Assembly (NCBI GenBank): GCA_028280445.1
Contig: JANQLU010000052.1
Coordinates: 1-64,000 of the forward strand
From: Pirellulaceae bacterium
GTDB lineage: Bacteria > Planctomycetota > Planctomycetia > Pirellulales > Pirellulaceae
Direction of reading: 5' to 3'
DNA: 64,000 nt
The number at the start of each line of letters is the position of its first letter. Position 1 is the first letter of the stretch. Shown one piece after another: positions 43,101 to 50,924 of this stretch. A model generated the notes under the pieces. The model saw only the letters and a list, made by a program, of their open reading frames with translations, searched no databases and was not told where the DNA came from. The position numbers and the translations under genes are program-made.

Positions 43101-43885
43101 TTACCGATTTTGTCATCCAGGAAATTGAAACAGGAAACACCAAAACTCGCGAATCTCTCTTCCTGTTCCTCAGCATTCCATATCTCGATGCCAATCAAAA
43201 TGTCATTCAAGAAAAATATGATGCATTGGAGAAAACCCATATCGAAAACATCGATCGATTTACCACTGTTATTTCCAAAATCTATCAGGATAAAAACACA
43301 GACAACTCCAAGTGGGCAACGAGATACCTTGCCAATTTGTTGCGTGTCATCGACGTCGGAAAAGTCAAAAAATGGGATAACCGAAAAACAGCAAACTCGA
43401 TTGTCGAAGCTGGAATTCAACTTCAGCAAGATACTGTCGACCTGGAAAACATGATCATCGCCGTTTCCAAAATGTCTCCCAAGTCTCCTTATTTGCTACC
43501 AACGTCCATTAACGCAATCAAAGCACGCAACAAAAGTAACAAGACAACAATTGCGCGCATTCAAGATTATGTCGCAACAACAGCGTCTCAAACCATTATG
43601 GAAATGTCAGACCTCAAATCGACCAAACCGGCAATTGGTCCAATGACTCAATTGCTCACCAAGCGACAATATCGGCGATCCAATCCTGGCATTGCAACAT
43701 CCGATCGCCGTTTGGCTATTGTTCAATGGTTGGGGCGGCACGGATCTGATGCAAAAACATCGATTCCGGTCCTCAATCAATTACTCCAGGACAACTCATT
43801 CAATGGTGATCCCCGACAAAGTAAAACGAGCCTGGGAAAAATCATCGAAGAAACCATCGAAAAAATTGAAAATGACAAACGTTAA
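40130..43885 (+). CDS. Membrane-bound serine/threonine kinase with zinc-finger N-terminus
   Basis: A 1251-residue receptor-type kinase. Residues 1-45 hold a zinc-binding anti-sigma-like HxxxCxxC motif (H35, C39, C42). The kinase domain is at about 128-390, with LIGAGATGVVYRA, catalytic lysine K158 (VALKVL), HRDIKPANI, DFGLARV and SPEQ in the activation segment. One transmembrane helix (about 419-437) follows. The roughly 800-residue outer part starts with a small beta domain (IEIRTDDPNVKVEIR) and continues as helical repeats of unknown fold. The reading frame is open throughout. It probably controls the adjacent ECF sigma factor. Confidence 0.85.
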   Translation: MMTKHTQLDCPPKTSLSSFVLGKLPESEALTVEQHLSLCEPCNDTLRLLDDSDTFVDLAQAGLQALGDQKPQNADDNQFIEDLINNLSDPERLKSQYESDRSLDSRAAEVTCLLEPTDHPGELGRLGGYRIEKLIGAGATGVVYRALDEQLDRPVALKVLRPSLGENARQRFIAEARATAALDHENVVTIYQVGSTNNLAFIAMQWLPGETLEQRLQTQPILSPELVAQLGKQIAVGLAAAHDKGLIHRDIKPANIWIESNRQRIKILDFGLARVTDEATKVTETGLIAGTPNYMSPEQSRGENLDTRTDLFSLGCVLFQAATGKPPFHADNVLGTLQAIQNIDPPAAHEANPDIPEDLSNLIDCLLEKNPVHRPSGANAVASAFEKPMEQWSFRHRPKNQLAAKADTDAKYRRRSTRSWIIAAALLPLILLAVWFAGPQIIRIATDTGIIEIRTDDPNVKVEIRQNGKLVELVDLDTKQKIVIKSGEYSIIPQSDKNGFHLSANKVIMTRGGKQIVEIKRLPKAEMKDDLSVAKKSFPDKKPAPTFDGRTRKQIIAAMQTERSVQKVADFVKGLQLLTHTPAEKRENTEIFRQLVRKYGMSSLEMSVPRTSEKHFDQRVADLDSRAILLQRIMTMYDRAFDFEQCCEFITTEIAEGTPASRLFLFPMLELTGRKKRNFDNDSRSQQLLSKILDGLLALNQTGTVAEQSWVSSFMLKLLTTCKFEVAQKQLVIEILMKRMEVIPKLSQVKLEQVKDFREPASQGKLVDLAELGLLLVTLNRLEHVPDRQVGFCQYVLHNAWRCNYYTRLRAIRLYAAMPEHQRVSILDDLMQCLQYRRANDSEKTRILQEALRLKDAIIQSDKAKLKIYKLAIKECVLIATIDQIGPMKELVNAIDKKLGSASDDSPAWVKYDGKSFDQWQSALEGEREISRIRECIDAYRVLGNDQNRKAILSDCSKLLRSYGSRTFNDESRGLLQAMIKLFASIPPQDITDFVIQEIETGNTKTRESLFLFLSIPYLDANQNVIQEKYDALEKTHIENIDRFTTVISKIYQDKNTDNSKWATRYLANLLRVIDVGKVKKWDNRKTANSIVEAGIQLQQDTVDLENMIIAVSKMSPKSPYLLPTSINAIKARNKSNKTTIARIQDYVATTASQTIMEMSDLKSTKPAIGPMTQLLTKRQYRRSNPGIATSDRRLAIVQWLGRHGSDAKTSIPVLNQLLQDNSFNGDPRQSKTSLGKIIEETIEKIENDKR

Positions 43886-43911
43886 ATGCGGCTGCTGATG
43901 GACCACCATGT

Positions 43912-44610
43912 TCAATTCTGCAGCTGGCGAGCATAGGCCTGGTACATCAATTCCGCTCGCTGCCAGTCCTCGTTCGTATCAATATCCTGCACCATAAATC
44001 TTGGCAAGATAATGGGGATGCTCCGCTGGGAAAACAGGTTCCTGTCTTCCAAAAAAGCAGTCGAGTAGCCCCAATAAAACTGACCGGCATCGTGAAACGC
44101 TTCCTCCAAATCCTGGGAACGCGCTGACATTTGTTCCGCCTCAAACGGTACAACCCCGTGGCCTTTTAACTTAACCGCTCGTTGAATCGGAAAAGCAAAA
44201 CTGGTGACCGAGAAAGCAAAATCCATGTCGTCAGACGCTTTCAATTTTTCATAGCCTTCGACCAATTTCTCAGTCTGAATAAACGGAGCCGTTGCATAAA
44301 TGCAGCAAGTAACATCGGGCGTGAAAAAATGCTCCGCGCAAAACGTAATCCCATGTTTCACCACCGCGTTGGTGCCCACAAAATCATCGGACAAATGCTC
44401 TGGCCGCAAAAACGGTACGTCGGCCCCCAACGCCACGGCAACTTCGGCAATTTCCTCACTGTCCGTCGAAACAATCACCTTTTCAAACAACTGGCTTTCT
44501 TGCGCCGCCTGAATCGAGTAGGCAATCAACGGCTTTCCGGCAAACTCCCGGATGTTTTTTTTGGGAATCCGTTTGCTCCCGCCCCGTGCAGGAATAATTG
44601 CCAAATTCAA
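43912..44610 (-). CDS. pseF: Pseudaminic acid/acylneuraminate cytidylyltransferase
   Basis: A 232-residue NeuA/PseF-family enzyme that joins CMP to a nine-carbon nonulosonic acid, activating it for transfer to glycans. The N-terminal CTP loop IIPARGGSKRIPKKNI and the GADVPFLRPEHLS and MVQDIDTNEDWQRAE parts are those of PseF-type proteins. The start is a TTG (44610) with GAGG just upstream; no ATG is in frame. No other nonulosonate synthesis gene is near, so it stands alone, convergent with the kinase gene. Confidence 0.82.
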   Translation of the reverse strand: MNLAIIPARGGSKRIPKKNIREFAGKPLIAYSIQAAQESQLFEKVIVSTDSEEIAEVAVALGADVPFLRPEHLSDDFVGTNAVVKHGITFCAEHFFTPDVTCCIYATAPFIQTEKLVEGYEKLKASDDMDFAFSVTSFAFPIQRAVKLKGHGVVPFEAEQMSARSQDLEEAFHDAGQFYWGYSTAFLEDRNLFSQRSIPIILPRFMVQDIDTNEDWQRAELMYQAYARQLQN

Positions 44611-44916
44611 ACCACACCTCGTTTAGCCGCGTTCTCAAATCGCCACTGTTAAATTAGGTAATTTCACAGTGATTCACTTCACCGACTAAGAAGGCTACCG
44701 CGACCACGAATTGACTTGAAGTCCAATTCGCGCGGCAGTCAGATCTCAAAAACCGCAGGAAACACGAATTCTCGACAAAAGCCTCGGTTTTCGGGCGTTT
44801 TAGCCTAAAAATTTCTTTGGAAATCGCCCGATTTCCTCCAATCTTCGAAAAATTGCGGCGAATAGCCCCAAAACAACCTTGGAAAATCGACGGGGACACT
44901 GTTCGAGGACGAAGCG
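44611..44916. other. Divergent intergenic region
   Basis: About 300 bases between the cytidylyltransferase gene and the next membrane protein gene. It holds both promoters. I see no gene or repeat. CGAGGA about 9 bases before 44917 is the ribosome binding site of the right-hand gene. Confidence 0.5.
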
Positions 44917-45546
44917 ATGGAATATCACGTACCTTTTCATTTACGAAACCAACCCAATCCCAAACCACCAGTTTATATCGGGTTTGACAATCCCCGACGC
45001 CCGCGACGGCAATTCAGCTGGCTCGGATTTGGCGGGTTTTTGATGGTGGTTTTGTCGTGTGGGGCCCTGGCACCATTCGCTTTGATCATGAGCCTGTTGG
45101 GACTTCGCAAAGGCCCCAATTTCTTTGCTGTCAGTGGAACGATTCTTTCGTCGTTGGCAATCGTCGGTATGGCGCTCGGAGTTGCGGGCGATACGATCGA
45201 ACGAACTCACCGCAAACATCAACATCGCCAATGGGTGATGCATCAAGAAATTGAAAAACAAAACAAAGAAACACGAAAATTGTTAGCCGATGCCGCACGA
45301 TCTTTCCGCGAATATAAAGCGGAACACAGTGATCAACTGCCAACTCCGATGAACGGAAATTTGATGGCGGTCGAACACAAAGACAGCTGGGACACTGAGC
45401 TGCGTTACGAACCAGCCGACGGTTACTGCATTCTTCGTTCTGCAGGTGCCGACCAAGAGTTCGAAACGCGTGACGATTTGACAATCAAAATCGCGGGCAA
45501 AGTCACGGCCGAAAAATCACTACGTGCTTCGATGGAAGACGAATAA
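44917..45546 (+). CDS. DUF4190-like membrane protein with pseudopilin-type C-terminus
   Basis: A 209-residue protein. An N-terminal tail of 35 residues is followed by two hydrophobic segments (about 37-62 and 68-88) with LSCGALAPFALIMSLLGL. A basic, coiled helix (about 92-125) connects to a C-terminal domain: DSWDTELRYEPADGYCILRS, then AGADQEFETRDDLTIKI. This matches the calcium-binding C-terminal half of GspG pseudopilins and parallels the protein at 29886. No prepilin leader exists, so the pseudopilin module is fused to ordinary membrane helices. A terminator follows. Confidence 0.72.
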   Translation: MEYHVPFHLRNQPNPKPPVYIGFDNPRRPRRQFSWLGFGGFLMVVLSCGALAPFALIMSLLGLRKGPNFFAVSGTILSSLAIVGMALGVAGDTIERTHRKHQHRQWVMHQEIEKQNKETRKLLADAARSFREYKAEHSDQLPTPMNGNLMAVEHKDSWDTELRYEPADGYCILRSAGADQEFETRDDLTIKIAGKVTAEKSLRASMEDE

Positions 45547-45622
45547 CCAAAACCGAACAGTTCGTGTTATTAACACGAAACTCCAACGCAACCCTGGGTG
45601 AAATCGCTTTCCCCAATCCCCG

Positions 45623-45656
45623 AACCGTCACACGTCCCCTGTGGCGGTTTCTTTTT
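45623..45656 (+). terminator. Rho-independent terminator
   Basis: AACCGTCACA (45623-45632) pairs with TGTGGCGGTT (45640-45649) with one G-T pair, followed by TCTTTTT. It lies 77 bases after the stop of the preceding membrane protein gene. Confidence 0.78.
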
Positions 45657-45662
45657 GCGCGT

Positions 45663-45720
45663 GTCGGGCCGGTTCCCATTGGCCAATCCAACAAAAACGG
45701 CCGGTGGGAACCGGCCCTAC
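45663..45720. repeat. Palindromic repeat, GGGCCGGTTCCCACCGG family
   Basis: A copy whose left arm has drifted (CGGGCCGGTTCCCATTGGCC) and whose right arm is perfect. Its loop AATCCAACAAAAAC has the reverse orientation. The remaining bases to 45900 hold no gene I can support. Confidence 0.83.
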
Positions 45721-45900
45721 AAATCACAACCTCCCGCGCTGCAATCGTTGCAACCGATATGGAATACGCGATCGGTCCTGCAACAAGCGTTCCCGGCGTC
45801 ATAATACAACTAAAATGAATTTTGCCTCATCCTTTTACTGGTTTTATCGATAACAGACGTAGATCAAAACAAATCGTACATCGTCCGGGACCCGTCTGTT

Positions 45901-46464
45901 ATGAATCTGAAAATCGTCACGCTTTTACTCGCTGGTATTCTTGGCCTATTCATATTGACCGAACAATCCGTCGCACAACGGCCTTGGCGGGCACGCGGCC
46001 CGCTGAATCGCCACCATCGATTGTACGGATTGTTTTACAGTGACGGATATCACACGGCGACGCGCGGACCGAATGTCAACTACTACAACCCGTACTCGGC
46101 CACCAACACATCGCGATACAACACCAGCGCGTATGACTTCGGCGGATACGGATACACTTATCCAGCACCAACCTATTCGGCGCCAATTTATTCGGCACCA
46201 AATTATCATTACGTGCCTACTCAACCTTACCGGCAGTACGTTCCCGTTCCACCAACGGCACCAACCGCACCGGGTGTCAAACAGAATCAAAGGCCCCAAT
46301 CGCAGCCAAACCCACCGGCAAACATCAAGCCCAAAGTTCCGCCACAGAAAAGTCCTAGTGATGATACAACGACCCAACAATATCTGAGAAACGCACCAGT
46401 CCAGAGAGTGGACACTCAAAAACCTTACCAAGGAAACTTGGAAAGTGTTCTCCAGATCAATTAG
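45901..46464 (+). CDS. Secreted Tyr/Pro-rich protein of unknown function
   Basis: A 187-residue protein with a clear signal peptide (residues 1-25, cut near SVAQ-R). The mature part is rich in Tyr, Pro, Asn, Thr and Gln, with repeated YSAP units (TYSAPIYSAPNYHYVP) and a Pro/Gln linker. No domain is recognisable. It is probably an exported structural or cell-wall-associated protein. Its gene is convergent with the cupin gene, 14 bases away. Confidence 0.7.
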   Translation: MNLKIVTLLLAGILGLFILTEQSVAQRPWRARGPLNRHHRLYGLFYSDGYHTATRGPNVNYYNPYSATNTSRYNTSAYDFGGYGYTYPAPTYSAPIYSAPNYHYVPTQPYRQYVPVPPTAPTAPGVKQNQRPQSQPNPPANIKPKVPPQKSPSDDTTTQQYLRNAPVQRVDTQKPYQGNLESVLQIN

Positions 46465-46478
46465 TAGTTTCGAATCGC

Positions 46479-46856
46479 TCAAGTAAGTCGATCGAGTTCG
46501 CGCCGAGTTCGCATGTTTTCAACATTGCCTGTGTTCAAAGTTGTCGCCGGTTCAAACAAAACAATTTCGACCTCGTCCCGCGCGATCGGTTGATGGGACA
46601 CACCTCGTGGGACGACAAAACAATCGCCCGGCTCCAGAACAACCGAGTGCTGGACGTCATCAGCATCGCGCCATTTCAATTCCAACTCGCCTCGATGGAC
46701 CCAAAACAGCTCATCCTCGTTTTCATGATGATGCCAGTCAAACTCACCCAACAACTTTGCGACCTTGACCTGTTGGCCATTTAGCTCAGCCACAATCCGC
46801 GGGTTCCAATGATCCTGAAACTGCGCAAATGCATGTTCAAAATTTATCTTCTTCAT
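46479..46856 (-). CDS. Cupin-domain protein
   Basis: A 125-residue single-domain cupin. The metal-binding histidines and glutamate are in GEFDWHHHENEDELFWVHRGELEL, and the second motif is PGDCFVVPRGVSHQPIA. Cupins of this size include dioxygenases, isomerases and sugar-binding proteins, so the reaction is not clear. The ATG at 46856 is chosen because the open frame before it has no matching sequence. A repeat lies just upstream. Confidence 0.82.
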   Translation of the reverse strand: MKKINFEHAFAQFQDHWNPRIVAELNGQQVKVAKLLGEFDWHHHENEDELFWVHRGELELKWRDADDVQHSVVLEPGDCFVVPRGVSHQPIARDEVEIVLFEPATTLNTGNVENMRTRRELDRLT

Positions 46857-46869
46857 CGTGAGTTCCTTA

Positions 46870-46925
46870 GTAGGGCCAGTTCCCACCGGCCGTTTTTCGG
46901 ATTGGCCGGTGGGAACCGGCCCTAC
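46870..46925. repeat. Palindromic repeat, GGGCCGGTTCCCACCGG family
   Basis: Full copy; one base in the left arm is changed (GGGCCAGTTCCCACCGGCC). The loop GTTTTTCGGATT has the + orientation. It lies 14 bases upstream of the cupin start, so it cannot be a terminator of that gene. A more degenerate fragment (GGCTCCCACCAGGCAATCCG) follows at about 46972-46992. Confidence 0.82.
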
Positions 46926-47216
46926 TAGCTAGCAAAATCATAACCCGAAACGTAAGTGAGGGACAACGTGCAGGCTCCCACCAGGCAATCCGTACAAAAC
47001 TGACGGTGATAATCGGCCCTACTAACTTCTGCCACACGTCATGCTGGCAAACTCTTTTCAAGCATCATCTACACGCCACCATCTCGAAAATAATCCGCTC
47101 AAAAATCTCTTGCAATACTCAACGCACGTTTCTATACTCCGCCACCTCAAAAAAACGTATACCCTGCGCGCCGACTTTCTCGGCCGCGCTAATCCAACGA
47201 GTAATGGAGTCACTCG

Positions 47217-49088
47217 ATGAAGTCCTCAATCTTGAAACGACCAGGACGTTTATTCAACCTGTTGGCCATCGCCATCATCGCGACCATGACAGGATCGACC
47301 GCTTTTACACAGCAGCAACCCGCGACACGAACAACTCCGCCCCAAACTCGCCCGAACCAACAGCAAATGATGCAGGTGGTCGCGATTGTCAACGGTCAGC
47401 AAATTACCCGACAACAATTGGCGCAACAATGCCTTCGACGATTTGGGGACCAGGTCATCGAAAGTGTGATTAACAAACAATTGATTTTGAACGAACTTCG
47501 CCGTCGCAACATTCAAATCACCGTCGCCGACGTTAATCGTGAAATCAAACGTCAAGCTGCCAAGCTTAATTTCTCAACCGAACATTACCTCAACGTGATT
47601 CGAGAAAAACGAAACATTTCTGTCGATCGAATCAAGAACGATATTTTTTGGGTCGAACTGGCGTTGAAAACATTGGCCAAAGATCAAATTAACGTCACCT
47701 ACGAAGAAATTAACAAACGATTTGAAACAGAGTTCGGTGAAAAAGTTCTGATTCGAATCATCGCCTTGAAAAGTCGAGACAAGGCCATCCAAATTCAACA
47801 ACATCTGATGCAATCGCCTCAAGACTTTAGTCAAATGGCAATCAAACATTCAGTCGATTCCAATAGTGCAGCCCAAGGCGGGCAACTGCCACCGATTCGC
47901 AAACACACCGGCGATCCCAAACTGGAACAAGCGGCATTTGCTCTCAAACCTGGGCAAATCTCACAAGTGGTTCAGCTCGGCGATCCACAACTCGACCAAG
48001 AACGGCAATACTTCATCATGAAATGCGAGCAGCGCTACCCCGCTGCGAAACTCAATGCTCAAAGCAAAGCGTTGAATGAAACTCGCATTACCGACGAAAT
48101 TCGCAACAACAAACTGCGCGTCGCCGCGACGAATCTGTTCAAAAAACTTCAAGAATCCGTCAAAATCGTCAACGTCTACAACGATCCGGTACTCAGCAAA
48201 AAAATGCCGGGTGTCGCTGCAACCGTTGACAATCAGCAAATTACATTGCGTTATTTGAGCGAGGAATGCATCGTTCGGTACGGCCCCGAAGTGCTCAATG
48301 GCATCATTGATCGGACGCTGCTTCGACAGGCTCTCCAAAAAGCGGGGCTCCAAGTCACCGATGCCGACACGCAAGCGGAAATTGCTCGCGCCGCAAAATC
48401 TTATGGCTTTGAAAAAAATGGAAAAGCGGATATCGAAAAATGGTTGCAGGTGTTTACACGAGGTGATCGCAGCAAAATTCCGTTTTATGTCGAAGATATT
48501 GTCTGGCCGACGGTTGCTCTCAAAAAACTGGTCGCATCCACGATCAAGATTACTCCGCAAGATGAGCAAAAAGAGTTCGTCTCTCAATTTGGTGAACGTG
48601 TTGAAGTTCTGGCCATCGTGATTTCCAATGCCAAACGCGCCAACAAAGTCTGGGACATGGCGCGTAAAAATCCTACCGAAGAGTTCTTTGGCAACCTCTC
48701 AGGTCAATACTCTGACGATCCTGATTTGCGGGCCAATCGCGGCATGATGGATCCAGTTCCACGGTATAAGAAGTTTCCCGAAAATGTCACTCAGGAAATC
48801 TTCAAGTTAAAGAGGGGCCAGATGACGGGACTTTGTCAAGTTGGAAACTTCTGGGCGATCTTCTATTGCCGAGGCCGCACCAAACCTCTAGTGAAAAATT
48901 TTGATGATGTCAAAGACATCTTGCGCCGGGACCTCAAAGAAGAAAAATACCGTATCGCCATGAACAAATACTTTGGCCGATTGCGAAGTAGCGCACAGAT
49001 CGACAATTTCATCGTCGGCACCAGCCAAGCAGGTCGCCAAGCCATCCAAAACGCTCGGCAACAACACCCAACACAACCACGGCGGTAA
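47217..49088 (+). CDS. Tandem SurA/PrsA-like peptidyl-prolyl isomerase
   Basis: A 623-residue exported protein. The signal peptide covers about residues 1-31. It is built of two copies of the same unit: a SurA_N-like helical segment followed by a parvulin-type domain. Unit 1 covers about 50-305 (VVAIVNGQQITRQQLAQQCLRRFG, IIALKSRDKAIQIQQHL). Unit 2 covers about 330-605 (AATVDNQQITLRYLSEECIVRYG, AIVISNAKRANKVWDMA). Parvulins speed proline isomerisation and SurA-like proteins chaperone exported proteins. Unit 2 keeps the helical part well but its isomerase core is more diverged. A terminator follows. Confidence 0.82.
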   Translation: MKSSILKRPGRLFNLLAIAIIATMTGSTAFTQQQPATRTTPPQTRPNQQQMMQVVAIVNGQQITRQQLAQQCLRRFGDQVIESVINKQLILNELRRRNIQITVADVNREIKRQAAKLNFSTEHYLNVIREKRNISVDRIKNDIFWVELALKTLAKDQINVTYEEINKRFETEFGEKVLIRIIALKSRDKAIQIQQHLMQSPQDFSQMAIKHSVDSNSAAQGGQLPPIRKHTGDPKLEQAAFALKPGQISQVVQLGDPQLDQERQYFIMKCEQRYPAAKLNAQSKALNETRITDEIRNNKLRVAATNLFKKLQESVKIVNVYNDPVLSKKMPGVAATVDNQQITLRYLSEECIVRYGPEVLNGIIDRTLLRQALQKAGLQVTDADTQAEIARAAKSYGFEKNGKADIEKWLQVFTRGDRSKIPFYVEDIVWPTVALKKLVASTIKITPQDEQKEFVSQFGERVEVLAIVISNAKRANKVWDMARKNPTEEFFGNLSGQYSDDPDLRANRGMMDPVPRYKKFPENVTQEIFKLKRGQMTGLCQVGNFWAIFYCRGRTKPLVKNFDDVKDILRRDLKEEKYRIAMNKYFGRLRSSAQIDNFIVGTSQAGRQAIQNARQQHPTQPRR

Positions 49089-49142
49089 AACCGGTATCGC
49101 TCGACGATGTCATGATTTGATTTTAAATCGACGAAACTACCA

Positions 49143-49167
49143 AGCGGCCTTTGAGCCGCTTTTTTTG
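49143..49167 (+). terminator. Rho-independent terminator
   Basis: AGCGGC (49143-49148) pairs with GCCGCT (49155-49160) around CTTTGA, followed by seven T. It ends the isomerase transcript 54 bases after its stop. Confidence 0.85.
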
Positions 49168-49211
49168 TGCGCTAGAACATTTTCAAATTAGTTTCGAGTG
49201 GCGAGGTATTC

Positions 49212-49295
49212 GGGAGGGCGAGGCTCCCGGAACTCTAACCGTTTCTAAATCCTGTCCCACATTGTTCATGGATTGGCCGGTAGGAACTGGCCTAC
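49212..49295. repeat. Degenerate repeat fragments
   Basis: GGGAGGGCGAGGCTCCCG (49212-49229) is one arm of the family seen at 28384, and 49275-49295 (GGCCGGTAGGAACTGGCCTAC) is a decayed right arm of the palindrome family. The rest of the gap up to 49432 shows no gene. Confidence 0.6.
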
Positions 49296-49432
49296 TGGCG
49301 CCGGTAATTTCCACCAACATTTATTTCACCGAGATCAATAATTTTGTAATTTCAGGGAATAAACTGGTGGTTTGCACGTAGTTACACTACCAATCAATCA
49401 AAAACACAGACTTCGCTCAAGACGAGCCCCGC

Positions 49433-49936
49433 ATGAATGCCCTCAGAACCATTACGACCGACGATATCAAAGAGTTGGCCAATCGTGGTTTCTCGTTGGC
49501 ATTTCAAATTCTGCGGCATCGCGAGGACGCCGCTGACGCGGTTCAAGATTCACTGCATCAGCTGTATCGAAAACAAAATCAATTCGATCAATCGCGCGGT
49601 TCGTTGCAGGCTTGGTTTCTGAAAATTGTTCGCAACCGTTGCATCGATATTCAGCGAAAATCAAAACCTGCAGCCAACACCAGTGATCATCCGCTGGTCG
49701 ATGATTCGACTGTAACACCGGACAAATCGGCCGAGCAACGTGAAATGATTGAGTTGGCACGAAAAGCAATGGATGAACTTCCATCGGAATCTCGTGAAAT
49801 TTTGTTGCTTCGTGATTTTCATGATTTGAGTTACGCGGAGATTGGACAAATTCTGTCGATTCCTGGCGGCACCGTCATGTCGCGGCTCCATCGTGCTCGA
49901 CAACAACTTCGAAAACAAGTAATGGAAAACCACTAA
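49433..49936 (+). CDS. ECF-type sigma factor
   Basis: A 167-residue sigma factor, close to the RpoE/SigW type. Region 2 is at about 10-80 (ADAVQDSLHQLYRKQNQFDQ, RGSLQAWFLKIVRNRCIDIQR). Region 4 is at about 105-160 (LPSESREILLLRDFHDLSYAEIGQIL, GGTVMSRLHRARQQLRK). The anti-sigma gene follows after 194 bases, and a YbjQ-family gene overlaps that. The 194-base space holds no gene. Confidence 0.9.
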   Translation: MNALRTITTDDIKELANRGFSLAFQILRHREDAADAVQDSLHQLYRKQNQFDQSRGSLQAWFLKIVRNRCIDIQRKSKPAANTSDHPLVDDSTVTPDKSAEQREMIELARKAMDELPSESREILLLRDFHDLSYAEIGQILSIPGGTVMSRLHRARQQLRKQVMENH

Positions 49937-50130
49937 AAACCAAGTATGACAAATTGGAAATTTCAAAACATTGGCAACCCGACGCATCAGCGAGAATCTG
50001 GTCACCCAGCCTCGCAGTGCCTGATGAAACATTTCGGCGCTCGCTCGGCGGATCAAGATCCAAAATTGCCTGATGGAGGCGAAATTTTCTGTCAAATAAA
50101 AAGGCCACCCCAACACCGTAACGTTTAGCC

Positions 50131-50571
50131 ATGTCAAAATGCGAAAAAATTAACGAACTGCTTTCTGGCTACATCGACAACGAACTGGTGCAGTCAGACC
50201 ATCAACTCGTCGAAATCCACCTGCGTTCGTGTGAGTATTGCCAGCGCGAATATCAGGACATGAAAAAACTGCGCGACGCCGTCGCGAACAGCTCAGTCGA
50301 AATGGAGTTTTCCACCGAACAACTGGAGATGATTATGAATGATTTACCTGCCAAAGGGTCCCGTGGGCTCGGTTGGATATTATTGCTATCCGGCCTGATT
50401 ACTTTAATTGGATTTGGTATCTGGCAGTTTGCCATTTCCGATGAACCGCCATGGTTTATCAAAACTGCCATCTGTGCCGTTGCGTTCGGCATACTCAGTC
50501 TGTTTATCTCGGTTCTTCGCCAACGCCTCGTTGCGTTGAAAACCGACCGTTATCAGGATGTTCAAATATGA
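50131..50571 (+). CDS. Zinc-finger anti-sigma factor
   Basis: A 146-residue transmembrane anti-sigma factor. The N-terminal zf-HC2 domain shows CEKINELLSGYIDNELV and the zinc motif HLRSCEYC (HxxxCxxC). Two transmembrane helices (about 79-98 and 105-130) follow, with a short cytoplasmic tail. It should hold the ECF sigma factor encoded just upstream at the membrane. Its stop overlaps the start of the YbjQ gene by ATGA. Confidence 0.85.
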   Translation: MSKCEKINELLSGYIDNELVQSDHQLVEIHLRSCEYCQREYQDMKKLRDAVANSSVEMEFSTEQLEMIMNDLPAKGSRGLGWILLLSGLITLIGFGIWQFAISDEPPWFIKTAICAVAFGILSLFISVLRQRLVALKTDRYQDVQI

Positions 50572-50891
50572 TCGTTGTGACCACCGAAACCATCAGTAAC
50601 AAAAAAATCACAGAAACATTGGGGCTCGTACGGGGAAACACCATCCGCGCCCGTCACGTCGGTCGCGACATCTTGGCCGGATTGCGCACACTAGTCGGCG
50701 GCGAGATTCATGAGTACGCTAAACTCCTTGCCGAAAGCCGCGAGCAAGCGATCGACCGGATGGTCGAACAAGCTCGTGAACTTGGAGCCGACGCCGTTGT
50801 CAGCGTTCGATTCACCACGTCGGTGATCATCGGCGGCGCTGCTGAAATGCTCGCATTTGGAACGGCTGTCAAACTCCAAGACGCTGAGTGA
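50568..50891 (+). CDS. YbjQ/DUF74-family protein
   Basis: A 107-residue YbjQ-family (heavy-metal-binding domain) protein. The start VVTTETISNKKITETLGLVRGNTI, the middle GRDILAGLRTLVGGEIHEYAKLL and GADAVVSVRFTTSVI are all typical. The family forms pentamers, and its role is unknown. The ATG at 50568 overlaps the anti-sigma stop, which places it in the same operon. An open frame before it overlaps the anti-sigma gene and is discarded. Confidence 0.87.
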   Translation: MIVVTTETISNKKITETLGLVRGNTIRARHVGRDILAGLRTLVGGEIHEYAKLLAESREQAIDRMVEQARELGADAVVSVRFTTSVIIGGAAEMLAFGTAVKLQDAE

Positions 50892-50924
50892 TGTCCCGGT
50901 AGCACGCGCAGTCGGCTAAGGCTT

